Shown piece after piece: positions 50,627 to 60,600 of a DNA stretch of 64,000 nucleotides. Made by a program: the position numbers and the translations under genes. This stretch comes from Kineococcus rhizosphaerae. Its GTDB lineage: Bacteria; Actinomycetota; Actinomycetes; Actinomycetales; Kineococcaceae. The notes beneath the pieces were generated by a model. That model did not search any database, was not told the DNA's origin, and saw nothing but the letters and a program-made list of their open reading frames with translations. Every line of letters starts with the position of its first letter. The stretch's first letter is position 1. Where the stretch lies: positions 248,001 through 312,000 of the forward strand of contig NZ_PVZF01000006.1 in the NCBI RefSeq assembly GCF_003002055.1, written 5' to 3'.

Positions 50627-51315
50627 CAGCGGCCCGATCCGTAGACGCCGCGGTCCTCGTCGCGCACGACGCGACCGTCCCGGAGTTCCACGACGCGCTT
50701 GCGCATCTGGTCGACGATGTCGTCGTCGTGCGTGGCCATGACGATGGTGGTCCCCGTGCGGTTGATGCGGTCGAGCAGTTTCATGATCCCGACGCTGGTC
50801 TCGGGGTCGAGGTTGCCGGTCGGCTCGTCGGCCAGCAGGATCGCGGGCCGGTTGACGAACGCGCGCGCGATGGCGACGCGCTGCTGCTCGCCGCCGGACA
50901 GCTCGTGCGGGCGGCGCTTCTCCTTGCCGCCGAGCCCGACGAGCCCGAGGGTCTCGGGCACGGTCTGGGCGATGACGTGCCGGGGCTTGCCGAGGACCTG
51001 CAGCGCGAACGCGACGTTCTCGTAGACCGTCTTGTCCGCCAGCAGGCGGAAGTCCTGGAAGACGACGCCGATCTGGCGGCGCAGCTGCGGCACCTTCCAG
51101 GACCGCATCCGGCCCACGTCGCGGCCGTTGACCTGGACGCTGCCGCCGGAGGCCTTCTCCTCCTTCAGCACCAGGCGCAGGAACGTCGACTTGCCCGAGC
51201 CCGAGGGGCCCACGAGGAAGACGAAGTCGCCCTTGTCGATCTGCAGGGTCACCTCGGCGAGCGCGGGGCGGTGTCCCTCCCCGTAGCTCTTGCTGACGTG
51301 CTCGAAGGTGATCAT
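50626..51315 (-). CDS. ftsE: Cell division ABC transporter ATP-binding protein FtsE
   Basis: A 229-residue ATPase: [13 protein letters not shown], Walker [15 protein letters not shown]-loop [19 protein letters not shown], signature [20 protein letters not shown], Walker [13 protein letters not shown] and H-loop [14 protein letters not shown] 51315 is the preferred start; an upstream frame to 51324 adds three residues. Confidence 0.96.
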   Translation of the reverse strand: MITFEHVSKSYGEGHRPALAEVTLQIDKGDFVFLVGPSGSGKSTFLRLVLKEEKASGGSVQVNGRDVGRMRSWKVPQLRRQIGVVFQDFRLLADKTVYENVAFALQVLGKPRHVIAQTVPETLGLVGLGGKEKRRPHELSGGEQQRVAIARAFVNRPAILLADEPTGNLDPETSVGIMKLLDRINRTGTTIVMATHDDDIVDQMRKRVVELRDGRVVRDEDRGVYGSGR

Positions 51316-51351
51316 CACTCCCACCCTACGGTCTGTGGCTGAGCGTGAGCG

Positions 51352-52455
51352 TCAGCCCTCGCGCTGCTTGCGCCAGCGGATGCCGGCGTCGAGGAAGCTG
51401 TCGATCTCGCCGTCGAAGACGCCGTCGGTGTTCCCGACCTCGAAGTTCGTGCGCAGGTCCTTGACCATCTTGTACGGCTGCAGGACGTAGGAGCGCATCT
51501 GGTTGCCCCACGACCCGGAGTCCTCGCCCTTGAGCGCGTCCAGCTCGGCCTGCCGGTCCTGGCGGGCCTTCTCCAGCAGCTTGGCCTGCAGGACGCGCAT
51601 GGCCGCGGCCTTGTTCTGCAGCTGCGACTTCTCGTTCTGGCAGGTGACGACGATGCCCGTCGGCAGGTGCGTCAGGCGCACCGCGGAGTCGGTCGTGTTG
51701 ACCGACTGCCCACCCGGGCCCGAGGAGCGGTAGACGTCGACGCGCACGTCGTTCTCGGGGATCTCGATGTGGTCGGTCTCGGCCACCACCGGCAGCACCT
51801 CCACGCCCGCGAACGACGTCTGCCGGCGGCCCTGGTTGTCGAAGGGCGAGATGCGCACGAGGCGGTGGGTGCCCTGCTCGACGCTGAGGGTGCCGTAGGC
51901 GTAGGGCGCGGCGACCTTGAACGTCGCCGACTTGATGCCCGCCTCCTCGGCGTAGGACGTGTCGTACAGCTCCGTCTTGAAGTGCTTGCGCTCGGCCCAG
52001 CGCAGGTACATGCGCATGAGCATCTGCGCGAAGTCGGCGGCGTCGACGCCCCCGGCCTCGGAGCGGATCGTCACGAGCGCCTCGCGGGCGTCGTACTCCC
52101 CCGACAGCAGGGTGCGGATCTCCAGCTCCTCGAGGGACCCCTTGATGGCCTCGAGCTCCTCCTCGGCCTCGGTGACGGAGTCGGCGTCCCCCTCGGCCTC
52201 GGCGAGCTCGACGAGCACCTCGAGGTCGTCGATGCGCCCGCCCATCTTCTCGATGCGCTCCAGCTCGGCCTGCACGTAGGACAGGCGGCTCGTCACGCCC
52301 TGGGCGGTCTCGGGGTCGTCCCACAGGTCCGGCGCGGCGGCCTGCTCGTTGAGGTCGGCCAGTTCCGTGCGCAGGCCCTCGAGGTCCGACACCTCCCGGA
52401 TGGACGCGTACGTCGTGCGGAGGGCGGAGATCTCGGCGGGGAAGTCGATGGCCAC
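51352..52455 (-). CDS. prfB: Peptide chain release factor 2
   Basis: A 367-residue RF2 that terminates at UGA and UAA. The recognition motif SPF is in [15 protein letters not shown] and the peptidyl hydrolysis GGQ in [20 protein letters not shown]. The ORF is continuous, so the in-frame UGA and +1 frameshift of many bacterial prfB genes is absent here, as in other actinobacteria. prfB-ftsE-ftsX-smpB-ssrA is the conserved actinobacterial order. Confidence 0.97.
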   Translation of the reverse strand: MAIDFPAEISALRTTYASIREVSDLEGLRTELADLNEQAAAPDLWDDPETAQGVTSRLSYVQAELERIEKMGGRIDDLEVLVELAEAEGDADSVTEAEEELEAIKGSLEELEIRTLLSGEYDAREALVTIRSEAGGVDAADFAQMLMRMYLRWAERKHFKTELYDTSYAEEAGIKSATFKVAAPYAYGTLSVEQGTHRLVRISPFDNQGRRQTSFAGVEVLPVVAETDHIEIPENDVRVDVYRSSGPGGQSVNTTDSAVRLTHLPTGIVVTCQNEKSQLQNKAAAMRVLQAKLLEKARQDRQAELDALKGEDSGSWGNQMRSYVLQPYKMVKDLRTNFEVGNTDGVFDGEIDSFLDAGIRWRKQREG

Positions 52456-52466
52456 GACCGACGAGT

Positions 52467-53141
52467 CTACGTGCGTCGCGCGAAGGCCTCCGCGCTCAGT
52501 TCCCGCTCCCCGTCGGTCACGGCCCGCAGCACCCGCTCGGCCACCTCGGCCGGCGCCAGCCCCTGCGGCAGCCGCGGGGCGGTCCCGGCCACCGGGCGGG
52601 TCGCCAGCCCCGTCTCGGTGTGCGGGGGCCGCACGTCGAGGACCCGGACGCGGGAGCGTTCCTCGCGGGCCAGGGCCGTGACGAAGGCGGACAGCGCGGC
52701 CTTGGCCGCGGAGTAGGGGGCCATCCCGGCCTGCGGGCGCTCGGCGACGACGCCGGTCAGCACCACCGCGAACGGATCGCGGCCCTCCCGCAGGTGCGGC
52801 AGGGCCGCGCGCAGCAGCCGGATGGGGCCGATCGCGTCGGCCAGGAACAGCTCGTCGAGCAGGTCGTCGTCGGCGTCGGCGGCCGGGCCGAAGGCCACCA
52901 CCCCGGCGGCGTGCACGAGCCCGTCGAGCCGGCCCAGGTGCGCCACCGCCTCGTCCACGAGGCGCTCGGGCTCACCCGGCAGCCGCAGGTCGGCGGCCAC
53001 GGCGTGCGTGCCGGCGACCTCAGGCGCGCTGCGGCTGCTCGTGACCACCCGGGCCCCGGCGGCCAGCAGCCCCTCGACCAGCGGGCGTCCCAGCCCCCCG
53101 CCGGCCCCGGTCACCAGCACGGCCGCGTCGCGTAGCTCCAC
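52467..53141 (-). CDS. SDR-family oxidoreductase
   Basis: A 224-residue short-chain dehydrogenase with TGAGGGLG cofactor motif, DLRLPGE in place of the usual DVxD, HAAG for NNAG, a Ser-like SITE in [14 protein letters not shown] and YSAAK as the Tyr-x-x-x-Lys pair. TSSRSAPE after beta-2 suggests NADP(H). Substrate unknown. It precedes prfB in the same direction and may be co-transcribed. Confidence 0.85.
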   Translation of the reverse strand: MELRDAAVLVTGAGGGLGRPLVEGLLAAGARVVTSSRSAPEVAGTHAVAADLRLPGEPERLVDEAVAHLGRLDGLVHAAGVVAFGPAADADDDLLDELFLADAIGPIRLLRAALPHLREGRDPFAVVLTGVVAERPQAGMAPYSAAKAALSAFVTALAREERSRVRVLDVRPPHTETGLATRPVAGTAPRLPQGLAPAEVAERVLRAVTDGERELSAEAFARRT

Positions 53142-53159
53142 GCGCTCACCGTGGCACGC

Positions 53160-53609
53160 TCAGCGCAGCTCCGCCTCCGCGCTGGAGCGGGCCGTGATCC
53201 GCACCCGCGCGAACCGCTCGGGCACGAACGCCGTGAACGGTGGCGCGGTCACGACCACCAGCTCCACGTCGGCGCGCCGGCCGTCGGGGGTCCCGGTGCC
53301 CGCGCCCACGACGACGCCCGCGACGTCGGCGTGCTCGCGCACGTACCCCTCGACGCTGCCGCGGACCGAGGCGTCGGTGAGCAGGACGCGTCCCCCGGAG
53401 TAGTAGGACCGCCCGTCGAGGGCGTCGGCGGCGTCGCGGGCGGCGGCGTCGGCCACGGCGTAGAGGCGCTTGCGCTGCAGGTGCACCGCCGAGGCGGAGA
53501 CGACGACGAGGACGAGGACCACGGCCAGCAGCCCGAAGGCCAGGGACAGCAGGGCGATGCGCCCCTCGTCGCGCGGGGCCCCCACCGCGACGTCCGCACG
53601 GCCCCTCAC
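53160..53609 (-). CDS. Rv3654c-like TadG/E pilus-assembly protein
   Basis: A 149-residue protein with a short N-terminal basic part (DEGRIALLSLAFGLLAVVLVLVVVSASAVHL) forming one membrane helix, followed by a periplasmic domain (RKRLYAVADAAARDAADALDGR, RADVELVVVTAPPF). The GRIALL sequence lacks the Glu5 of TadE prepilin-like signals and matches Rv3654c-type proteins. It is the last Tad gene; GTG 53609 overlaps the previous stop (GTGA). Confidence 0.8.
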   Translation of the reverse strand: MRGRADVAVGAPRDEGRIALLSLAFGLLAVVLVLVVVSASAVHLQRKRLYAVADAAARDAADALDGRSYYSGGRVLLTDASVRGSVEGYVREHADVAGVVVGAGTGTPDGRRADVELVVVTAPPFTAFVPERFARVRITARSSAEAELR

Positions 53610-54025
53610 GCCGCGAACCGGTCGACGACGGCCACCCGGCGGACCTGCACGGGCACGTGCAGCGGGACCGCACCGGCCAGGAACGCCGGGACGAGCGGCA
53701 GTTGAACGTCCAGGCGCACCGTCGCGGCGACCTCGGCCTGCGGCGTGCGGCACGGGTCCGTCGAGCAGGCGACGTCCAGCGTCGCCGTCCGCGGGTCCAG
53801 GTGCTGGTCGGTGACGGCCAGCGCCACCGCCGCCTCGGCCTCGCGCGCCGGGGTGCCGGTGGCGACGAGCCGCGACGCCTCCCCCGCCCCGGACTCGACG
53901 GCGAACGTCGCGGCCTGGACCCGGCCCAGGGCCAGCACGAGGTACGCGACCGGGACGAGCAGCAGCAGACCGACGGCCAGGAACTCCACGGCCGCGCTCC
54001 CCTCGTCCCGGGTGGGCGGGTTCAC
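53606..54025 (-). CDS. TadE-like pseudopilin
   Basis: A 139-residue protein with a TadE-type leader DEGSAAVEFLAVGLLLLVPVAYLVLALGRVQAATFAVESGAGEASRL, where Gly-Ser-Ala-Ala-Val-Glu places the Glu at +5 of a prepilin peptidase site. It carries one disulfide candidate pair (CSTDPC). Probably a minor Tad pilin assembled at the membrane. Confidence 0.85.
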   Translation of the reverse strand: MNPPTRDEGSAAVEFLAVGLLLLVPVAYLVLALGRVQAATFAVESGAGEASRLVATGTPAREAEAAVALAVTDQHLDPRTATLDVACSTDPCRTPQAEVAATVRLDVQLPLVPAFLAGAVPLHVPVQVRRVAVVDRFAA

Positions 54026-54414
54026 GGCTGCGTCGCCGGTTCGGCCAGGGCGTGGCCCTGCACGTGCAGCAGCCGCGGCCCGAGGAACGCCACGACGGGC
54101 AGCGGGGCGCGGACGTCGACCTCCACGACGGGCGTCCCGGCGACCCGGGTCGTCCCGGCGCTGACCTCGCGCGCGAAGGCCGGGGACAGCGACGTGGCGA
54201 GGAGTTCACGGGTGCGGGCGGCCCCGTCGGCGGGTGAGTTGCCGCGCAACGCCCCGAACCGCGCGCCCTCCCCCGCGCAGTCGGCGGCCGTCGCCCGCAC
54301 GTGCTGCACGACGGCCAGCTGCACGACGGCCGCGAACAGCAGCGCGAGCAGCCCGGCGACGGCGGCGAACTCCGCGACCGCCGACCCCTCGTCCCGTCCG
54401 GACCCGCGCGTCAC
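54022..54414 (-). CDS. TadE-like pseudopilin
   Basis: A 130-residue protein with the leader DEGSAVAEFAAVAGLLALLFAAVVQLAVVQHVRATAADCAGEGARFGALRGNSPADGAARTREL; Glu5 follows Gly as required for prepilin peptidase. Coupled by 4-nt overlaps to the genes on both sides. Confidence 0.85.
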   Translation of the reverse strand: MTRGSGRDEGSAVAEFAAVAGLLALLFAAVVQLAVVQHVRATAADCAGEGARFGALRGNSPADGAARTRELLATSLSPAFAREVSAGTTRVAGTPVVEVDVRAPLPVVAFLGPRLLHVQGHALAEPATQP

Positions 54415-54584
54415 AACTGCCCGACGACCGCGTCCATGGCCGCGGTGAACAGGGCCGCCAGGCGCGGGCCGGCCACGGCCCACAGACCGACGACCAGACC
54501 CGCCGTCATGATGGTCACCAGGACCCAGCCGGGGACGTCGCCGCGGTCGTCGGTCCTCAGTCCTTCGAGCAGTTCCTCGAGCAC
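54411..54584 (-). CDS. Small Flp/DUF4244-like membrane protein (57 residues)
   Basis: Too short for most ORF lists. The peptide begins VLEELLEGLRTDDRGDVPGW and continues into a hydrophobic helix (VLVTIMTAGLVVGLWAVAGPRL). It takes the position of the Flp pilin in actinobacterial Tad operons and fits their small Flp/DUF4244 proteins, but lacks the Glu-Tyr pilin motif. GTG 54584 follows GGAGAGAGCAC; its stop overlaps the TadE start. Confidence 0.75.
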   Translation of the reverse strand: MLEELLEGLRTDDRGDVPGWVLVTIMTAGLVVGLWAVAGPRLAALFTAAMDAVVGQL

Positions 54585-54596
54585 GTGCTCTCTCCT

Positions 54597-55469
54597 TCAG
54601 TTCGTGAGTTGCAGTTGGGCGAGGCCGGGGTAGACGGCGAAGACCACGACGGTCGGCAGGATCCCGAAGACGACGGGCACCATCATCCGGACCTCCTGGT
54701 GCCCACCGGTCTCGGTGAGCCGGCGGTGCTCGGCGTCGCGGGCGTCGGCGGCCTGCGCGCGCAGGACGTCGGCGAGCGGGCTGCCCGCCTCGACGGCGAC
54801 CACGAGGGCGTCGACGAAACGGGTGAAGGGCGGCACCTGCCACCGCCCCGCCAGGTCGGTGAGGGCCTCCAGGAGCGGTGTCCCCGTCCGGACCCGGCCC
54901 AGCGCCCCCCGCAACCCGGCGCACAGCGGACCGTGGCCGGTGGCGACCCGTTCGAGGGCGGCGGCGACGTTCTCCCCCGCCGCCACCGACAGGGCGAGCA
55001 GTTCGGCCACGGCGGGCAGGTCCGCGACGAGTTCGGTACGGCGCCGGGTCACCGCCCGGGCCAGGAGCTCGTCGCGCGCCAGGGCACCCGCGAGCGCGCC
55101 GACGACCATCGCGGCGACGATCGCGACAGGGTCGAACCCCGCCCCCAGCCACACCCCGGCCAGGGCGAGCCCCGTCCCGGCGCAGGACCACACGACCTGC
55201 TCGGCGCGGTGGGCGGCCAGCCCGGCCGCCCCGTCGGCGTCGGGGTCCAGGACGAGCAGCCGGTCGGTGACGGCCCGCCCCGACCCCAGCCGCGTCCCCA
55301 CCGCCGTCCCCACGCGGCGCAGGAGTTCGCGCGTCCGGCGCGTCGGGGCCGGCGCGAGGTACGGCAGGACCCGCGCGTCCAGCGACGGTGCGCGGCGCAG
55401 CGGGAACCCCGCGACCACGAGCAGCGCACCGGTGCCGGCGAGCAGCCCCAGGCACACCCCGGCGATCAC
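54597..55469 (-). CDS. tadC: Type II/IV secretion inner-membrane protein TadC
   Basis: A 290-residue protein of the GspF/TadC family with about four membrane helices (for example CAGTGLALAGVWLGAGFDPVAIVAAMVVGALAGAL and VVFGILPTVVVFAVYPGLAQLQL). The core has ELVADLPAVAELLALSVAAGENVAAALERVA and GGHQEVRMMVPVVF. It forms the pilus platform with TadB. GTG 55469 overlaps the tadB stop. Confidence 0.85.
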   Translation of the reverse strand: MIAGVCLGLLAGTGALLVVAGFPLRRAPSLDARVLPYLAPAPTRRTRELLRRVGTAVGTRLGSGRAVTDRLLVLDPDADGAAGLAAHRAEQVVWSCAGTGLALAGVWLGAGFDPVAIVAAMVVGALAGALARDELLARAVTRRRTELVADLPAVAELLALSVAAGENVAAALERVATGHGPLCAGLRGALGRVRTGTPLLEALTDLAGRWQVPPFTRFVDALVVAVEAGSPLADVLRAQAADARDAEHRRLTETGGHQEVRMMVPVVFGILPTVVVFAVYPGLAQLQLTN

Positions 55470-56320
55470 GACAGCACCCGGCGGGGCGCGGGCAGGCGCC
55501 CGAGCCGCAGCATGAGCCGGTAGGAGCCGAACGTGACGACCGCCCCCACCGCCAGGACGGTGGCACCCGTCGCGTCCCCGTACGCCGCGAGGGTTCCCGG
55601 CCGGGTGGCGAGCAGGCCCAGGACGACCCACGGGGCGGCGACGGCGAGCCGGGCCGCGGACACGGTCCAGCTCTGCCGGGCCAGGAGTTCCCCACGGGTC
55701 CGGCGGTCCTCGCGCAGGTACCCCGACAACGTCCGCAGGGTCGAGCCCAGGTCGCTGCCGCCGACCTGGCGCGTCATGCGCAACGTCGCGGCCAGCCGGT
55801 CGAACACGGGGTCGGCCAGTTCCGCCCGCAGGTCCTCCAGCTCGGCCTCGAACGCCCCGCTCGCGCGGTGCGCGGCGGCGAACCGCGCGAACGCGGGCCG
55901 GAACTGCCGCGGTCCCCGCGTGGCCAGGCCGCAGACGGCGTCGGGCAGCGAGGACCCGGCACGCACCGCGGCCGCGAGGGAGTCGACGGCGTCGGGCCAC
56001 TGCGCCGCGGAGTCCTCGCGGCGCCGGTCCCCGCGCGAACGGGCCAGGGCCGTGGGCCCGTACCCCGCCGACAGGGCCGCCCCGACGCCCAGCACGGGCA
56101 GCCGGGTGAGGGCCAGGACGAGGGCGGCGGCGGCGACGGCCGCGAGCACCGAGCCGGCGACGAACACGACGGCGGGGACGTCGGACCACCCGGCCGCGTC
56201 CAGCACGGCGCGCACGGGCCGGCGACGGGCCGGGCGCCGGCGCGGCGTCGTGCCCCAGCACGACCACCAGACGCAGAACACCCCCAGCCCGAGCAGCGCC
56301 CCCGCGGCCACACCCGTCAC
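55466..56320 (-). CDS. tadB: Type II/IV secretion inner-membrane protein TadB
   Basis: A 284-residue GspF-family protein with N-terminal membrane helices, then DSAAQWPDAVDSLAAAVRAGSSLPDAVCGLATRGPRQFRPAFARFAAAHRASGAFEAELEDLRAELADPVFDRLAATLRMTRQVGGSDLGSTLRTLSGYL-type helical core (positions about 112-210) and two C-terminal helices. GTG 56320 overlaps the tadA stop. Confidence 0.85.
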   Translation of the reverse strand: MTGVAAGALLGLGVFCVWWSCWGTTPRRRPARRRPVRAVLDAAGWSDVPAVVFVAGSVLAAVAAAALVLALTRLPVLGVGAALSAGYGPTALARSRGDRRREDSAAQWPDAVDSLAAAVRAGSSLPDAVCGLATRGPRQFRPAFARFAAAHRASGAFEAELEDLRAELADPVFDRLAATLRMTRQVGGSDLGSTLRTLSGYLREDRRTRGELLARQSWTVSAARLAVAAPWVVLGLLATRPGTLAAYGDATGATVLAVGAVVTFGSYRLMLRLGRLPAPRRVLS

Positions 56321-57549
56321 GGCCGCTCCCCGAGCAGCGCGGGCAGGTCGAAACCGGCGCGGGCGAACCGTTCGCGGTGCGGGGGCCACCCGCTGCCACG
56401 GACCAGTTCGCCGGCGCGGGTGGTGAACACGTCCGCCGTCTCCACGACCCCACCCTCGCTGCGCCCGGTCACCGCCACGACCTCGCGGACCCGGCGGCGA
56501 CCGTCGACGTCGAGTTCGGCGTGGACGACGAGGTCGAGGCTGGCCGCCACGGCGGGGACCACGAAACCGCTCGTGACGTTCTCGCCCGCCAGCAGCGGCA
56601 GGGTGCACATCTTCGCGACGGCGTCGGCGGCGGAGTTCGCGTGGACGGTGGCCGCGCCGGGTAGACCGCTGTTGAGGGCGATGAGCAGGTCCAGGCTCTC
56701 GGCCTGACGCACCTCCCCGACCACGAGGCGGTCCGGGCGCATCCGCAGCGCCTCCTTCACGAGGCGGCGCAGGGGGATCTCCCCCCGGCCCTCGAGGTTC
56801 GGCTGCCGGCACTGCATCGCGACGACGTCACGGTTCTGCAGCTGCAGCTCGAACACCTCCTCGCACGTGATGACGCGCTGGTGGGCCGGGACCGCCGCCA
56901 GCAGGCAGTTCAGGAGCGCGGTCTTCCCCGCCTGCGTCGCTCCAGAGACCAGGAGGTTCAACCCGGCGGCCACCGCCGCGCTCAGGAACCGGGCCGCGGG
57001 AGCGGTGAGCGAGCCGAGTTCCACGAGGTCCTCGAGCCGGCGCGCGCGGGCCACGAAACGCCGCACGTTGACGGCCCAGTGCCGGCGGGTGACGTCGGGG
57101 ATGACGACGTGCACGCGGGAACCGTCGGGCAGCGACGCGTCGACGAACGGGCTGGACAGGTCGACCCGGCGGCCCGTCGTGGCCAGCATGCGCTCGACGA
57201 GTTCGGCGACGGTGTCCTCGTCGAGGATCGTGGTGGTGAGCTCGGGGACCCCGGCGCGGGCCACGAACACCTTGCCCGGTTCGTTGATCCAGATCTCCTC
57301 GACCGCGGGGTCGTCGAAGTAGCGCTGCAGCGGACCGAAACCCGAGACGGCGGCGACGACCTCGCGGACGGCGTCGTCGCGGTCCCCCAGGCCCGGCAGC
57401 GAGCCGTCGAGGGAGCGCAGGTCGTAGTCGAGGACGACGGCGTCGACGAGGGAGCGCAGTTCGGCGGCCTCGCCGCGGAAACTCCCCGCCGCGATGCGGC
57501 GACGCACCTGCGCCCGCACCTCGTCCTCCACCAGGCGGACAGCGTCCAC
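56317..57549 (-). CDS. tadA: TadA/CpaF-family secretion ATPase
   Basis: A 410-residue cytoplasmic ATPase that powers Tad pilus assembly. Walker A is VSGATQAGKTALLNCLL (GATQAGKT), the Asp box CEEVFELQLQNRDVVAMQCRQPNLEGRGEIPLRRLV, Walker B MRPDRLVVGEVRQAESLDLLIAL and the His box PGAATVHANSAADAV. First gene of the operon; divergent from the FHA/FtsK ATPase with 113 bp between. Confidence 0.93.
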   Translation of the reverse strand: MDAVRLVEDEVRAQVRRRIAAGSFRGEAAELRSLVDAVVLDYDLRSLDGSLPGLGDRDDAVREVVAAVSGFGPLQRYFDDPAVEEIWINEPGKVFVARAGVPELTTTILDEDTVAELVERMLATTGRRVDLSSPFVDASLPDGSRVHVVIPDVTRRHWAVNVRRFVARARRLEDLVELGSLTAPAARFLSAAVAAGLNLLVSGATQAGKTALLNCLLAAVPAHQRVITCEEVFELQLQNRDVVAMQCRQPNLEGRGEIPLRRLVKEALRMRPDRLVVGEVRQAESLDLLIALNSGLPGAATVHANSAADAVAKMCTLPLLAGENVTSGFVVPAVAASLDLVVHAELDVDGRRRVREVVAVTGRSEGGVVETADVFTTRAGELVRGSGWPPHRERFARAGFDLPALLGERP

Positions 57550-57662
57550 CGCACACCTCCTCCGAACTCGTGTCCGGCGACGGTAGTGCAGGACCGCACC
57601 CGCTGTCCGGGGCCTGTGGACGACTCCGGGGAGCGCCCGGCGACCCGTGCCACGATCCGTTC

Positions 57663-60600
57663 GTGCCGTTCCGGATGACCGTGCTGGGGACCGACGTGGA
57701 GATCGAGGTCCCTCCCGGAACCACCCTGTCCGGTGCCCGGGAGGCGTTCGAGGAGGTCACCGGCCCGTGGCCCGGGGACTGGACCGGCTGGGTGCCCGGC
57801 GGCCCCGGCGCGGTCCTGGGCCTGCCCCCGTTGCTGGCCGGTTCCTCGTTGCCGCCCAACGACTCCGGCGAGGGAGAACTCGTCGTGGTCGCCGGTCCGG
57901 TCGCCGGGGAACGTTTCTCCCTGATGCCGGGTCGTCACGTGGTGGGCCGTCCCGGGGAGGGTTCGGTGACGGTCGCGGTCGCCGACCCGTCGGTGTCGCG
58001 CCGGCACGCCGAACTCGAACTCTCCCCCTCCGGCGCGTTCACGGTGCGCGACCTCGGCTCGCTCAACGGAACCGCGGTGCTGCACGCAGGTGAACGGGAG
58101 GTGGTTCGCCGAAGCACCCAGATTCCCCCGGACGCCGAGTTCAGCATCGGCCACTCGGTGCTTCGACGTGGAACCCCTCCGGTCGCGGCGGCCGTCGTGC
58201 ACCCCGACGGCGCCGGGCACCTCCTGCTGAACCGCGCACCCCGGTTGCTGCCCACCCCCGGGGCGCGGCGGTGGACCTGGCCCGTCGCCGACCCCCTGCC
58301 GGAGGGACCGGGGTTCCCGTGGCTGGGGCTGCTCGTCCCTCTCGCGGTCGCCGTGGTGCTGGCCGTGGTGTGGACGCCGGTCTCCCTGCTGCTGGGGGTG
58401 AGCTCCCCGGTCGTCGCGGCCGGGCAGTGGGCCGGGCAGCGTCGACGGCACCGACGGCTCACCGCGCGGCGCACCGCCGACGTCGCGGCCGAACGGGCCC
58501 GGGTGCGGGCCGAGGTCGACGACGCCGCCCGGCGCGAGCACGCCGGCCGGCACGCCCTGCACCCCGGCGCGCAGCACCTCGCCGCGCAGGTGACGTCCCG
58601 CGGCGACCGCCTGTTCACCCGCAGCCCCGGCGACGTGGACCACCTCAGCGCCCGGCTCGGGCTGGGCGACCTGCCCGCGGACACGGCCTCGCTGCAGGGC
58701 GGGCCCGGAACCCCCGTCCTGGCCGGGGTCCCGGTGACGGTGGCCCTCGACGCCGGTCCCGTCGGGTTCTGCGGTCCGGCGGTGGGCGTCGTCCGTCTCG
58801 TCGTGGCGCAGCTCGCCGGCTGGCAGTCCCCCGCCGACGTCCGCCTCGTCACCGGCCCGGGGTGGGAGTGGGCCCGGTGGCTGCCGCACCACGTGGAGGT
58901 CGCCGACGGGGACCTGCTCGGGTTCCCCGTCGCCGAGCTGCGGCGACGGCGGGACCGGCGCGAGGCCGCGCGCGAACCCGCCGTGGTCGTCGTGCTGGAC
59001 CCCGTGGGCTGGTGGCGCGGCGACGCCCGGCTGGTCGAGCTGCTCACCGACGGTCCCGCGCTGGGCGTCCACACGATCTGCCTCGGTGACGGGCGGGCCG
59101 ACCTGCCCGCGCAGTGCCGGACGGTCGTGGACGCGGCGGCCGGCCGGGTCCTGACGGCCCAGGACCGGCTGCCGGTGCGCCTGGACGCCGTCAGCGAGGA
59201 GTGGGCCGAGCACCTCGCCCGGGGGCTGGCACCCGTGCTCGACGCGGCCGCCGCGTCCGGCGGCGCCGTCCCGGCCGACGTCCGGCTGCTGGACCTCCTC
59301 GGTCCGCCCACGGTGGAGTCCCTGCAGCGCAGCTGGTCGCGGTCCACCGGTCTGCCGGCGGTGCTGGGCGCCGAGGCGTCGGGGGTCTGCGCGGTGGACC
59401 TGGTGCGCGACGGCCCGCACGCGCTGCTGGCGGGTACGACGGGGTCGGGCAAGTCGGTCCTGCTGACGACGCTGGTGGTCTCGCTGGCGCTGGCCCGCGC
59501 GCCCGAGCACCTGCAGTTCGTCCTCGTCGACTACAAGGGCGGGGCGGCGTTCGGGGAGTGCACCCGGTTGCCGCACGTGGCGGGTCTGGTGACCGACCTC
59601 GACGACCAGCTGGCGGACCGGGTGCTGCGCAGCCTGCGGGCGGAGGTGTCGCGCCGGGAGCGGGTCCTGGCCGCGGCGGGGGTCGGCGACGTGCGGGACC
59701 TGCCCGCGGGGCGGCTCGCCCGGCTGGTGGTGGTGGTCGACGAGTTCCGGGTGCTGTCCCAGGAGGTGCCGGAGTTCGTCGACGGGCTGGTGCGGCTGGC
59801 GTCGGTGGGGCGCTCGCTGGGGGTGCACCTGGTACTGGCGACGCAGCGGCCGGCGGGTGTGGTGAGCCCGGAGATCCGGGCGAACACCGACCTGCGGATC
59901 GCGCTGCGGGTGCAGGACCGGGCCGACGCGGACGACGTGGTGGGCGATCCGCGGCCGGCGGGTTTCACCGTCCCGGGGCGGGCGGTGCTGCGCGGGGTGG
60001 CGGGACTGCGCGAGTTCCAGACCGCCCGGTTGCGCGGCCCGGCCGGTGGGAGCGGTGTGCGGGTGCGCGTCGTGGGCGACCCGGCGCCGGCCGGCGACGT
60101 CGACGACCTGCCGGCGGTGGTGGAGGTCGTGCGGGCCGCCGCCGCGGGACGGCCCCGGCCCCCGGCTCCCTGGTTGCCGCCGCTGCCCCGGTCGGTGCCG
60201 GCGCGGGACGTCCCCGCCGGTTCCGGCACCCGGCTCGTGTGGGGCGTCCTGGACCTCCCCGACGTCCAGGCGCGCGCGAGCGCCGGGTGGGACCTGGCGG
60301 CCGGCCACCACCTGCTGGTCGTCGGCGGGGTGCGCAGCGGGCGGACCACCGCGTTGCGGCGGATCGTCACCGAGGCCGCCGGGGTGGCGGACGTCGAGGT
60401 CCACGTGCTGGACGCCGGGGGCGGTCTGCTCGACCTGGCCGGGACGGGGGCGACGGGGTCGGTCGTCACGCCGCAGGAGCCGTGGCGGGCGGCCCGGCTG
60501 CTGGAGCGCGTGCAGGAGGAGGTGGACCGGCGGCGGGCGCAGCGGGCGTGGTCGGGCCACCTCCTGGTCGTGGTCGACGGCTGGGAGGCGTGGTCGGCGG

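Noticed and set aside
51352-52455. Programmed +1 frameshift in prfB
   Set aside because: The reading frame is continuous with no in-frame UGA near codon 25.
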